From positions 7,274,450 to 7,338,449 of the forward strand of contig OZ024740.1 of NCBI GenBank assembly GCA_964016885.1: 64,000 nucleotides of DNA, read 5' to 3'. The position numbers and the translations under genes were made by a program. The notes under the pieces were generated by a model that saw nothing but the letters and a program-made list of their open reading frames with translations, ran no database searches and was not told the origin of the DNA. This stretch comes from Eledone cirrhosa. Taxonomy: Eukaryota > Mollusca > Cephalopoda > Octopoda > Eledonidae. Numbering within the stretch: the first letter of the stretch is position 1; each line of letters opens with the position of its first letter. Below, piece by piece: positions 13,779-26,300 of the stretch.

Positions 13779-16724
13779 TCAGTTCCCTATTGGTATATCA
13801 GTTTCAATTGGTATATCAGTTTCTATTCTTATATCAGTTTCTATTGGGATATGAGTTTCTATTGGAATATCAGTTTCTATTGGTATATCAGTTTCAATTG
13901 GTAGGTCAGTTTCTATTGGTATGTCAGTTTCGATTAGTATATCAGTTTCTATTGGTATGTCAGTTTCAATTGGTATGTCAGTTTCTATTGGTAAGTCAGC
14001 TTCGATTAGTATATCAGTTTCTATTGGTATATCAGTTTCGATTGGTATATCAGTTTCGATTGGTATATCAGTTTCTATTGGTATATCAGTTTCGATTGGT
14101 ATGTCAGTTTCGATTAGTTTATCAGTTTCGATTGGTATGTAAGTTTCTATTGGTATGTCAGTTTCGATTAGTATATTAGTTCCTATTGGTATGTCAGTTT
14201 CGATTGGTATGTCAGTTTCTATTGGTATATGAGTTTCAATTGGTATGTCAGTTTCGATTGGTATATGAGTTTCTATTGGTATGTCAGTTTCTATTGGTAT
14301 ATAAGTTTCTATTGGTATATCAGTTTCCATTGGTATGTCAGATTCGATTGGAATGTCAGTTTCTATTGGTATATCAGTTTCCATTGGTATGTCAGATTCG
14401 ATTGGAATGTCAGTTTCTATTGGTATATCAGTTTCAATTGGTATGTTAGTTTCTATTGGTAAGTCAGCTTCAATTAGTATATCAGTTTCTATTGGTATGT
14501 CAGTTTGGATTGGTATATCAGTTTCAATTAGTATGTCAGTTTCTATTGGTATATCAATTTCGATTGGTATGTCAGTTTCGATTAGTATGTCAATTTCTAT
14601 TGGTATGTCAGTTTGTATTGGTATATCAGTTTCGACTGGTATGTCAGTTTCGATTGGTATGTCAGTTTCGATTGGTATATCAGTTTCGATTGGTATATCA
14701 GTTTCTATTGGTATATCAGTTTCGATTGGTATGTCAGTTTCAATTAGTTTATAAGTTTCTATTGGTATGTCAGTTTCTATTGGTATGTCAGTGTCGATTA
14801 TTATATCAGTTACTATTGGTATGTCAGTTTCGATCGTTATATCAATTTCGATTGGTATCTCAGTTACGATTGGTATGTCAGTTTCGATTGGTATGTCAGT
14901 TTCGATTAGTATATCAGTTTCTATTGGTATGTCAGTTTCTCTTGGTATATCAGCTTCGATTGGTATATCAGTTTCGATTGGTATATCAGTTTCGATTTGT
15001 ATATCAGCTTCGATTGGTACATCAGTTTCTATTGGTATGTCAGTTTTGATTACTATATCAGTTACTATTGGAATGTCAGTTTCGATTGGTATGTCAATTT
15101 CGATTGGTATATCAGATTCGATTGGTATGTCAGTTTCTATTGGTATATCAGTTTCTATTGGTATGTCAGTTTTGATAGGTATGTCAGTTTCTATTGGTAT
15201 ATCAGTTTCGATTTGTATGTCAGTTTCTATTGGTATGTCAGTCTCGATAGGTATGTCAGTTTCTATTGGTATATCAGTTTCGATTGGTATGTCATTTTCG
15301 ATAGGTATGTCAGTTTCTATTGGTATATCAGTTTCGATTGGTATGTCAGTTTCTATTGGTATATCAGTTTCGATTGGTATGTCAGGTTCGATTGGTATAT
15401 CAGTTTCTATTGGAATGTCAGGTTCGATTGGTATATCAGTTTCGATTCGTATGTCAATTTCGATTGGTATATCAGTTTCGATTAGTATTTCAGTTTCTAA
15501 TGGTATATAAGTTTTGATTGGTACATCAGTTTCGATTGGTATGTCAGATTCGATTAGTATATCAGTTACTGTAGGTATGTCAGTTTCTATTGGTATATCA
15601 CTTTCGACCGGTATATCAGTTCCGATTAGAATTTCAGTTTCTATTGGTATATCAGTTTCAATTGGTAGGTCAGTTTCTATTGGTATGTCAGTTTCGATTA
15701 GTATATCAGTTTCTATTGGTATGTCAGTTTCAATTGGTATGTCAGTTTCTATTGGTAAGTCAGCTTCGATTAGTATATCAGTTTCTATTGGTATATCAGT
15801 TTCGATTGGTATATCAGTTTCAATTAGTATGTCAGTTTCTATTGGTATATCAATTTCGATTGGTATGTCAGTTTCGATTAGTATGTCAATTTCTATTGGT
15901 ATGTCAGTTTGTATTGGTATATCAGTTTCGATTGGTATTTCAGTTTCGATTGGTATGTCAGTTTCGATTGGTATATCAGTTTCGATTGGTATGTCAGTTT
16001 CTATTGGTATATCAGTTTCGATTGGTATATCAGTTTCAATTAGTATGTCAGTTTCTATTGGTATGTCAGTTTCGATTGGTATGTCAGTTTCGATTAGTAT
16101 GTCAATTTCTATTGGTATGTCAGTTTGTATTAGTATATCAGTTTCGATTGGTATGTCAGTTTCGATTGGTATGTCAGGTTCGATTGGTATATCAGTTTCG
16201 ATTGGTATAGAAGTTTCTATTGGTATGTCAGGTTCGATTGGTATATCAGTTTGTATTGGTATGTCAGTTTCGATTGGTATGTCAGGTTCGATTGGTATAC
16301 CAGTTTCGATTGGTATGTCAATTTCGATTGGTATATCAGTTTCGATTAGTATGTCAGTTTCTATTGTTATATTAGTTTTGATTGGTACATCAGTTTCGAT
16401 TGGTATGTCAGTTTCGATTGGTATATCAGTTTCGATTGGTATGTCAGTTTCTATTGGTATATCAGCTTCGATTGGTATATCAGTTTCGATTGGTATGTCA
16501 GTTTCGATTGGTATGTCAGTCTCTATTGGTATGTCAGTTTCGATTATCATATCAGTTACTATTGGTATGTCAGTTTTGATTGGTATGTCAGTTTCGATTG
16601 GTATGTCAGATTCGATTAGTATATCAGTTTCTATAGGTATGTCAGTTTCTATTGGTATATCACTTTCGACTGGTATATCAGTTTCGATTAGAATGTTAGT
16701 TTCGATTGGTATTTCAGTGTCCAT
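13779..16724 (-). other. 981-codon open frame of (IPIETD)n, not called as a gene
   Basis: This is the longest stop-free frame in the window and consists almost wholly of hexapeptide IPIETD variants (ILIETD, IPIEPD, IPIESD, IPIQTD, IEADLP). It begins MDTEIPIETN just after a +1 landmark (cagttttcgatta) and ends at another (cagttccctattgg). There is no signal peptide, globular domain, splice signal, promoter or poly(A) signal that I can identify. The tatG/tatA variation is GAC/GAT (Asp) and the tcG/tcT/tcA variation is ATC/ATA/ATT (Ile) here, so the two commonest variants are silent. Against coding, only one of the six codons (GAA to TAA) can become a stop by one substitution, so long open frames are expected even without selection. 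Confidence 0.3.
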
Positions 16725-19700
16725 TGGTATATCAGTTTGGATTGATATATCAGTTTTCGATTAGTATGTCAGTTTCTATTGGTATGTCAGTTTCTATTGG
16801 TATATCAGTTTTGATTGGTATATCAGTATCGATTGGTATGTCAGTTTCTATGGGTATATCAGTTTCAATTGGTATGTCAGTTTCTATGGGTATATCAGTT
16901 TCAATTGGTATGTCAGTTTCTATTGGTATGTCAGTTTCTATTGGTATATCTGTTTCGATTGGTATGTCAGTTTCTATGGGTATATCAGTTTCAATTGGTA
17001 TGTCAGTTTCTATTGGTATATGAGTTTCTATTGGTATGTCAGTTTCTATTAGTATATCAGTTTCAATTGGTATGTTAGTTTCTATTGGTAAGTCAGCTTC
17101 GATTAGTATGTCAGTTTCGATTGGTATGTCAGTTTCTGTTGGTATATCATTTTCGATTGGTATGTCAGTTTCTATTGGTATGTCAGTGTCGATTATTATA
17201 TCAGTAACTATTGGTATGTCAGTTTCGAATGGTATGTCAGTTTCGATTGGTATCTCAGTTTCTATTGGTATGACAGGTTCGATTGGTATATCAGTTTCGA
17301 TTGGTATATCAGTTTTGATTGGTATGTCAGTCTCGATTAGTATATCAGTTTCAAATAGTATGTCAGTTTCTATTGGTATATCAGTTTCGATTGGTATGTC
17401 AGTTTCGATTAGTATGTCAATTTATATTGGTATGTCAGTTTCAATTGGTATATCAGTTTCGATTGATATATCAGTTTCTATTGGTATGTCAGTTTCGATT
17501 GGTATGTCAGTTTCTATTGGTATATCAGTTTCGATTGGTATGTCAGTTTCTATTGGTATATCAGTGTCGATTATTATATCAGTTTCTATTGGTATGTCAG
17601 TTTCGATTGTTATATCAATTTCGATTGGTATCTCAGTTACGATTGGTATGTCAGTTTCGATTGGTATGTCAATTTCGATTAGTATATCATTTTCTATTGG
17701 TATATCAGTTTCTCTTGGTATATCAGCTTCGATTGGTATATCAGTTTCGATTGGTATATTAGTTTTGATTGGTATATCAGTTTCTATCGGTATGTCAGTT
17801 TTGATTATTATATCAGTTACTATTGGTATGTCAGTTTCGATTGGTATGTCAATTTCGATTGGTATATCAGATTCGATTGGTATGTCAGTTTCTATTGGTA
17901 TATCAGTTTCTATTGGTATGTCAGTTTCGATAGGTATGTCAGTTTCTATTGGTATATCAGTTTCGATTTGTATGTCAGTTTCTATTGGTATGTCAGTCTC
18001 GATAGGTATGTCAGTTTCTATTGGTATATCAGTTTCGATTGGTATGTCATTTTCGATAGGTATGTCAGTTTCTATTGGTATATCAGTTTCGATTGGTATG
18101 TCAGTTTCTATTGGTATATCAGTTTCGATTGGTATGTCAGGTTCGATTGGTATATCAGTTTCTATTGGTATGTCAGGTTCGATTGGTATATCAGTTTCGA
18201 TTGTTATGTCAATTTCGATTGGTATATCAGTTTCGATTAGTATGTCAGTTTCTATTGGTATATAAGTTTGATTTGTACATCAGTTTCGATTGGTATGTCA
18301 GTTTCGATTGGTATATCAGTTTCGATTGGTATGTCAGTTTCTATTGGTATATCAGCTTCGATTGGTATATCAGTTTCGATTAGTATGTCAGTTTCCATTG
18401 GTATGTCAGTTTCGATTATTATATCAGTTTCTATTGGTATGTCAGTTTCGATTGGTATGTCAGTTTCGATTGGTATATCAGTTTCGATTGGTATATCAGC
18501 TTCGATTGGTATGTCAGTTTCTATTGGTATATGAGTTTCTATTGGTATGTTAGTTTCTATTGGTAAGTCAGCTTCGATTAGTATGTCAGTTTCGATTGGT
18601 ATGTCAGTTTCTGTTGGTATATCATTTTCGATTGGTGTGTCAGTTTCTATTGGTATGTCAGTGTGGATTATTATATCAGTAACTATTGGTATGTCAGTTT
18701 CGATTGGTACGTCAGTTTCGATTGGTATCTCAGTTTCTATTGGTATGACAGGTTCGATTGGTATGTCAGTTTCGATTGGTATATCAGTTTCGATTGGTAT
18801 ATCAGTTTCGATTGGTATGTCAGTTTCTATTGGTATATCGGTTTCGATTGGTATGTCATTTTCGATAGGTATGTGAGTTTCTATTGGTATATCAGTTTCG
18901 ATTGGTATGTCAGTTCCGATTGGTATGTCAATCTCGATTGGTATGTCAGTTTCTATTGGTATATGAGTTTCGATTGGTATGTTAGTTTCTATTGGCAAGT
19001 CAGCTTCGATTAGTATGTCAGTTTCGATTGGTATGTCAGTTTCTGTTGGTATATCATTTTCGATTGGTATGTCAGTTTCGATTGGTATGTCAGTTTCGAT
19101 TGGTATCTCAGTTTCTATTGGTATGACAGGTTCGATTGGTATATCAGTTTCGATCGGTATCTCAGTTTCGATTGGTATGTCAGTTTCGATTGGTATGTCA
19201 GTTTCTAATGGTATATCAGTTTCGATTGGTATATCAGTTTCTATTAGTATGTCAACTTCGATAGGTATATCAGTTTCGATTGGTATGTCAGTGTCGATTA
19301 TTATATCAGTAACTATTGGTATGTCAGTTTCGATCAGTATATCAGCTTCGATTGGTATATCAGTTTCAATTAGTATGTCAGTTTCTGTTGGTATATCAGT
19401 TTCGATTGGTATGTCAGTTTCGATTAGTATGTCAATTTATATTGGTATGTCAGTTTCAATTGGTATATCAGTTTCGATTGTTATATCAGTTTCGATTGGT
19501 ATGTCAGTTTCTATTGGTATGTCAGTTTCTATTGGTATATCAGTTTCGATTATTATATCAGTTTCTATTGGTATATCAGTTTCGATTGGTATGTCAGTTT
19601 CTATTGGTATATGAGTTTCTATTGGTATGTCAGTTTCTATTGGTATGACAGGTTCGATTGGTATGTCAGTTTCGATTGGTATATCAGTTTCGATTGGTAT

Positions 19701-20392
19701 ATCAGTTTCGATTGGTATGTCAGTTTCTATTGGTATATCAGTTTCGATTGGTATGTCATTTTCGATAGGTATGTGAGTTTCTATTGGTATATCAGTTTCG
19801 ATTGGTATGTCAGTTTCGATTGGTATGTCAATTTCGATTGGTATGTCAGTTTCGATTGCTATATCAGTTTCGATTGGTATATCAGTTTCGATTGGTATGT
19901 CAGTTTCTATTGGTATATCAGTTTCGATTTGTATGTCAGTTTCTATTGGTATGTCAGTCTCGATAGGTATGTCAGTATCTATTGGTATGTCAGTTTCGAT
20001 TGGTATGTCATTTTCGATAGGTATGTCAGTTTCTATTGGTATATCAGTTTCGATTGGTATGTCAGTTTCTATTGGTATATCAGCTTCGATTGGTATATCA
20101 GTTTCGATTAGTATGTCAGTTTCCATTGGTATGTCAGTTTCGATTAGTATATCAGTTTCTATTGGTATGTCAGTTTCGATTGCTATGTCAGTTTCGATTG
20201 GTATATCAGTTTCGATTGGTATATCAGTTTCGATTAGTATGTCAGTTTCGATTGGTATGTCAGTTTCTATTGGTATATCAGTTTCGATTGGTATGTCAGT
20301 TTCGATTGGTATATCAGTTGTGATTGCTATGTCAGTTTCTATTGGTATGTCAGTTTCGATTATCATATCAGTTACTATTGGTATGTAAGTTT

Positions 20393-23300
20393 TCAATCAC
20401 TTCTATGTCCTAAATTCACACTATATCATATTTTCACCATTATATATCATATCTTTTCTCTAAAAATCATATTTTCCCTATCACCGCATTTTCTCTATCG
20501 TAATTTCTTAAACAAAACAAATCTTGTATTTTCGTTTATTGTTAAATTATGCCCAATTTTTTCTCGATTCTTCTCTCCATTCGAACCCATTCATTCAATC
20601 ACTTCTATGTCCTAAATTCACACTATATCATATTTTCACCATTATATATCATATCTTTTCTCTAAAAATCATATTTTCCCTATCACCGCATTTTCTCTAT
20701 CGTAATTTCTTAAACAAAACAAATCTTGTATTTTCGTTTATTGTTAAATTATGCCCAATTTTTTCTCGATTCTTCTCTCCATTCGAACCCATTCATTCAA
20801 TCACTTCTATGTCCTAAATTCACACTATATCATATTTTCACCATTATATATCATATCTTTTCTCTAAAAATCATATTTTCCCTATCACCGCATTTTCTCT
20901 ATCGTAATTTCTTAAACAAAACAAATCTTGTATTTTCGTTTATTGTTAAATTATGCCCAATTTTTTCTCGATTCTTCTCCACATTCGAACCCATTCATTC
21001 AATCACTTCTATGTCCTAAATTCACACTATATCATATTTTCACCATTATATATCATATCTTTTCTCTAAAAATCATATTTTCCCTATCACCGCATTTTCT
21101 CTATCGTAATTTCTTAAACAAAACAAATCTTGTATTTTCGTTTATTGTTAAATTATTCCCAATTTTTTCTCGATTCTTCTCTCCATTCGAACCCATTCAT
21201 TCAATCACTTCTATGTCCTAAATTCACACTATATCATATTTTCACCATTATATATCATATCTTTTCTCTAAAAATCATATTTTCCCTATCACCGCATTTT
21301 CTCTATCGTAATTTCTTAAACAAAACAAATCTTGTATTTTCGTTTATTGTTAAATTATGCCCAATTTTTTCTCGATTCTTCTCTCCATTCGAACCCATTC
21401 ATTCAATCACTTCTATGTCCTAAATTCACACTATATCATATTTTCACCATTATATATCATATCTTTTCTCTAAAAATCATATTTTCCCTATCACCGCATT
21501 TTCTCTATCGTAATTTCTTAAACAAAACAAATCTTGTATTTTCGTTTATTGTTAAATTATGCCCAATTTTTTCTCGATTCTACTCTCCATTCGAACCCAT
21601 TCATTCAATCACTTCTAGGTCCTAAATTCACACTATATCATATTTTCACCAATATATATCATATCTTTTCTCTAAAAATCATATTTTCCCTATCACCGCA
21701 TTTTCTCTATCGTAATTTCTTAAACAAAACAAATCTTGTATTTTCGTTTATTGTTAAATTATGCCCAATTTTTTCTCGATTTTTCTCTCCATTCGAACCC
21801 ATTCATTCAATCACTTCTATGTCCTAAATTCACACTATATCATATTTTCACCATTATATATCATATCTTTTCTCTAAAAATCATATTTTCCCTATCACCG
21901 CATTTTCTCTATCGTAATTTCTTAAACAAAACAAATCTTGTATTTTCGTTTATTGTTAAATTATGCCCAATTTTTTCTCGATTCTTCTCTCCATTCGAAC
22001 CCATTCATTCAATCACTTCTATGTCCTAAATTCACACTATATCATATTTTCACCATTATATATCATATCTTTTCTCTAAAAATCATATTTTCCCTATCAC
22101 CGCATTTTCTCTATCGTAATTTCTTAAACAAAACAAATCTTGTATTTTCGTTTATTGTTAAATTATGCCCAATTTTTTCTCGATTCTTCTCTCCATTCGA
22201 ACCCATTCATTCAATCACTTCTATGTCCTAAATTCACACTATATCATATTTTCACCATTATATATCATATCTTTTCTCTAAAAATCATATTTTCCCTATC
22301 ACCGCATTTTCTCTATCGTAATTTCTTAAACAAAACAAATCTTGTATTTTCGTTTATTGTTAAATTATGCCCAATTTTTTCTCGATTCTTCTCTCCATTC
22401 GAACCCATTCATTCAATCACTTCTATGTCCTAAATTCACACTATATCATATTTTCACCATTATATATCATATCTTTTCTCTAAAAATCATATTTTCCCTA
22501 TCACCGCATTTTCTCTATCGTAATTTCTTAAACAAAACAAATCTTGTATTTTCGTTTATTGTTAAATTATGCCCAATTTTTTCTCGATTCTTCTCTCCAT
22601 TCGAACCCATTCATTCAATCACTTCTATGTCCTAAATTCACACTATATCATATTTTCACCATTATATATCATATCTTTTCTCTAAAAATCATATTTTCCC
22701 TATCACCGCATTTTCTCTATCGTAATTTCTTAAACAAAACAAATCTTGTATTTTCGTATATTGTTAAATTATGCCCAATTTTTTCTCGATTCTTCTCTCC
22801 ATTCGAACCCATTCATTCAATCACTTCTATGTCCTAAATTCACACTATATCATATTTTCACCATTATATATCATATCTTTTCTCTAAAAATCATATTTTC
22901 CCTATCACCGCATTTTCTCTATCGTAATTTCTTAAACAAAACAAATCTTGTATTTTCGTTTATTGTTAAATTATGCCCAATTTTTTCTCGATTCTACTCT
23001 CCATTCGAACCCATTCATTCAATCACTTCTAGGTCCTAAATTCACACTATATCATATTTTCACCATTATATATCATATCTTTTCTCTAAAAATCATATTT
23101 TCCCTATCACCGCATTTTCTCTATCGTAATTTCTTAAACAAAACAAATCTTGTATTTTCGTTTATTGTTAAATTATGCCCAATTTTTTCTCGATTCTTCT
23201 CTCCATTCGAACCCATTCATTCAATCACTTCTATGTCCTAAATTCACACTATATCATATTTTCACCATTATATATCATATCTTTTCTCTAAAAATCATAT

Positions 23301-26300
23301 TTTCTCTATCGTAATTTCTTAAACAAAACAAATCTTGTATTTTCGTTTATTGTTAAATTATGCCCAATTTTTTCTCGATTCTTCTCTCCATTCGAACCCA
23401 TTCATTCAATCACTTCTATGTCCTAAATTCACACTATATCATATTTTCACCATTATATATCATATCTTTTCTCTAAAAATCATATTTTCCCTATCACCGC
23501 ATTTTCTCTATCGTAATTTCTTAAACAAAACAAATCTTGTATTTTCGTTTATTGTTAAATTATGCCCAATTTTTTCTCGATTCTTCTCTCCATTCGAACC
23601 CATTCATTCAATCACTTCTATGTCCTAAATTCACACTATATCATATTTTCACCATTATATATCATATCTTTTCTCTAAAAATCATATTTTCCCTATCACC
23701 GCATTTTCTCTATCGTAATTTCTTAAACAAAACAAATCTTGTATTTTCGTTTATTGTTAAATTATGCCCAATTTTTTCTCGATTCTTCTCTCCATTCGAA
23801 CCCATTCATTCAATCACTTCTATGTCCTAAATTCACACTATATCATATTTTCACCATTATATATCATATCTTTTCTCTAAAAATCATATTTTCCCTATCA
23901 CCGCATTTTCTCTATCGTAATTTCTTAAACAAAACAAATCTTGTATTTTCGTTTATTGTTAAATTATGCCCAATTTTTTCTCGATTCTACTCTCCATTCG
24001 AACCCATTCATTCAATCACTTCTATGTCCTAAATTCACACTATATCATATTTTCACCATTATATATCATATCTTTTCTCTAAAAATCATATTTTCCCTAT
24101 CACCGCATTTTCTCTATCGTAATTTCTTAAACAAAACAAATCTTGTATTTTCGTTTATTGTTAAATTATGCCCAATTTTTTCTCGATTCTTCTCTCCATT
24201 CGAACCCATTCATTCAATCACTTCTATGTCCTAAATTCACACTATATCATATTTTCACCATTATATATCATATCTTTTCTCTAAAAATCATATTTTCTCT
24301 ATCGTAATTTCTTAAACAAAACAAATCTTGTATTTTCGTTTATTGTTAAATTATGCCCAATTTTTTCTCGATTCTTCTCTCCATTCGAACCCATTCATTC
24401 AATCACTTCTATGTCCTAAATTCACACTATATCATATTTTCACCATTATATATCATATCTTTTCTCTAAAAATCATATTTTCCCTATCACCGCATTTTCT
24501 CTATCGTAATTTCTTAAACAAAACAAATCTTGTATTTTCGTTTATTGTTAAATTATGCCCAATTTTTTCTCGATTCTTCTCTCCATTCGAACCCATTCAT
24601 TCAATCACTTCTATGTCCTAAATTCACACTATATCATATTTTCACCATTATATATCATATCTTTTCTCTAAAAATCATATTTTCCCTATCACCGCATTTT
24701 CTCTATCGTAATTTCTTAAACAAAACAAATCTTGTATTTTCGTTTATTGTTAAATTATGCCCAATTTTTTCTCGATTCTTCTCTCCATTCGAACCCATTC
24801 ATTCAATCACTTCTATGTCCTAAATTCACACTATATCATATTTTCACCATTATATATCATATCTTTTCTCTAAAAATCATATTTTCCCTATCACCGCATT
24901 TTCTCTATCGTAATTTCTTAAACAAAACAAATCTTGTATTTTCGTTTATTGTTAAATTATGCCCAATTTTTTCTCGATTCTTCTCTCCATTCGAACCCAT
25001 TCATTCAATCACTTCTATGTCCTAAATTCACACTATATCATATTTTCACCATTATATATCATATCTTTTCTCTAAAAATCATATTTTCCCTATCACCGCA
25101 TTTTCTCTATCGTAATTTCTTAAACAAAACAAATCTTGTATTTTCGTTTATTGTTAAATTATTCCCAATTTTTTCTCGATTCTTCTCTCCATTCGAACCC
25201 ATTCATTCAATCACTTCTATGTCCTAAATTCACACTATATCATATTTTCACCATTATATATCATATCTTTTCTCTAAAAATCATATTTTCCCTATCACCG
25301 CATTTTCTCTATCGTAATTTCTTAAACAAAACAAATCTTGTATTTTCGTTTATTGTTAAATTATGCCCAATTTTTTCTCGATTCTACTCTCCATTCGAAC
25401 CCATTCATTCAATCACTTCTAGGTCCTAAATTCACACTATATCATATTTTCACCATTATATATCATATCTTTTCTCTAAAAATCATATTTTCCCTATCAC
25501 CGCATTTTCTCTATCGTATTTTCTTAAACAAAACAAATCTTGTATTTTCGTTTATTGTTAAATTATGCCCAATTTTTTCTCGATTTTTCTCTCCATTCGA
25601 ACCCATTCATTCAATCACTTCTATGTCCTAAATTCACACTATATCATATTTTCACCATTATATATCATATCTTTTCTCTAAAAATCATATTTTCCCTATC
25701 ACCGCATTTTCTCTATCGTAATTTCTTAAACAAAACAAATCTTGTATTTTCGTTTATTGTTAAATTATGCCCAATTTTTTCTCGATTCTTCTCTCCATTC
25801 GAACCCATTCATTCAATCACTTCTATGTCCTAAATTCACACTATATCATATTTTCACCATTATATATCATATCTTTTCTCTAAAAATCATATTTTCCCTA
25901 TCACCGCATTTTCTCTATCGTAATTTCTTAAACAAAACAAATCTTGTATTTTCGTTTATTGTTAAATTATGCCCAATTTTTTCTCGATTCTTCTCTCCAT
26001 TCGAACCCATTCATTCAATCACTTCTATGTCCTAAATTCACACTATATCATATTTTCACCATTATATATCATATCTTTTCTCTAAAAATCATATTTTCCC
26101 TATCACCGCATTTTCTCTATCGTAATTTCTTAAACAAAACAAATCTTGTATTTTCGTTTATTGTTAAATTATGCCCAATTTTTTCTCGATTCTTCTCTCC
26201 ATTCGAACCCATTCATTCAATCACTTCTATGTCCTAAATTCACACTATATCATATTTTCACCATTATATATCATATCTTTTCTCTAAAAATCATATTTTC

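Larger units (their letters stand above)
1..20392 (+). repeat. 18-bp minisatellite array, left block
   Basis: The whole stretch is a head-to-tail array of an 18-bp unit near GGTATGTCAGTTTCGATT. The common variants are tatG/tatA, tcG/tcT/tcA, ggta/agta and gttt/gatt/gttttg. The register holds for thousands of bases, and indels are rare and recur at the same landmarks (for example cagttttcgatta and cagttctctattgg, each one base longer than a unit). The unit is T-rich on the + strand (about 8 T to 3 A). Because 18 is divisible by 3, several frames stay open: SIGMSV, WYVSFD and VCQFRL on + and IPIETD on -. I found no gene, RNA gene or transposon in this block. It runs off the left edge of the window. 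Confidence 0.97.

Noticed and set aside
1..20392. CRISPR-like or bacterial repeat array
   Set aside because: There are no unique spacers and no cas genes. The repeats are contiguous, and the neighbouring LINE and SINE are eukaryotic.
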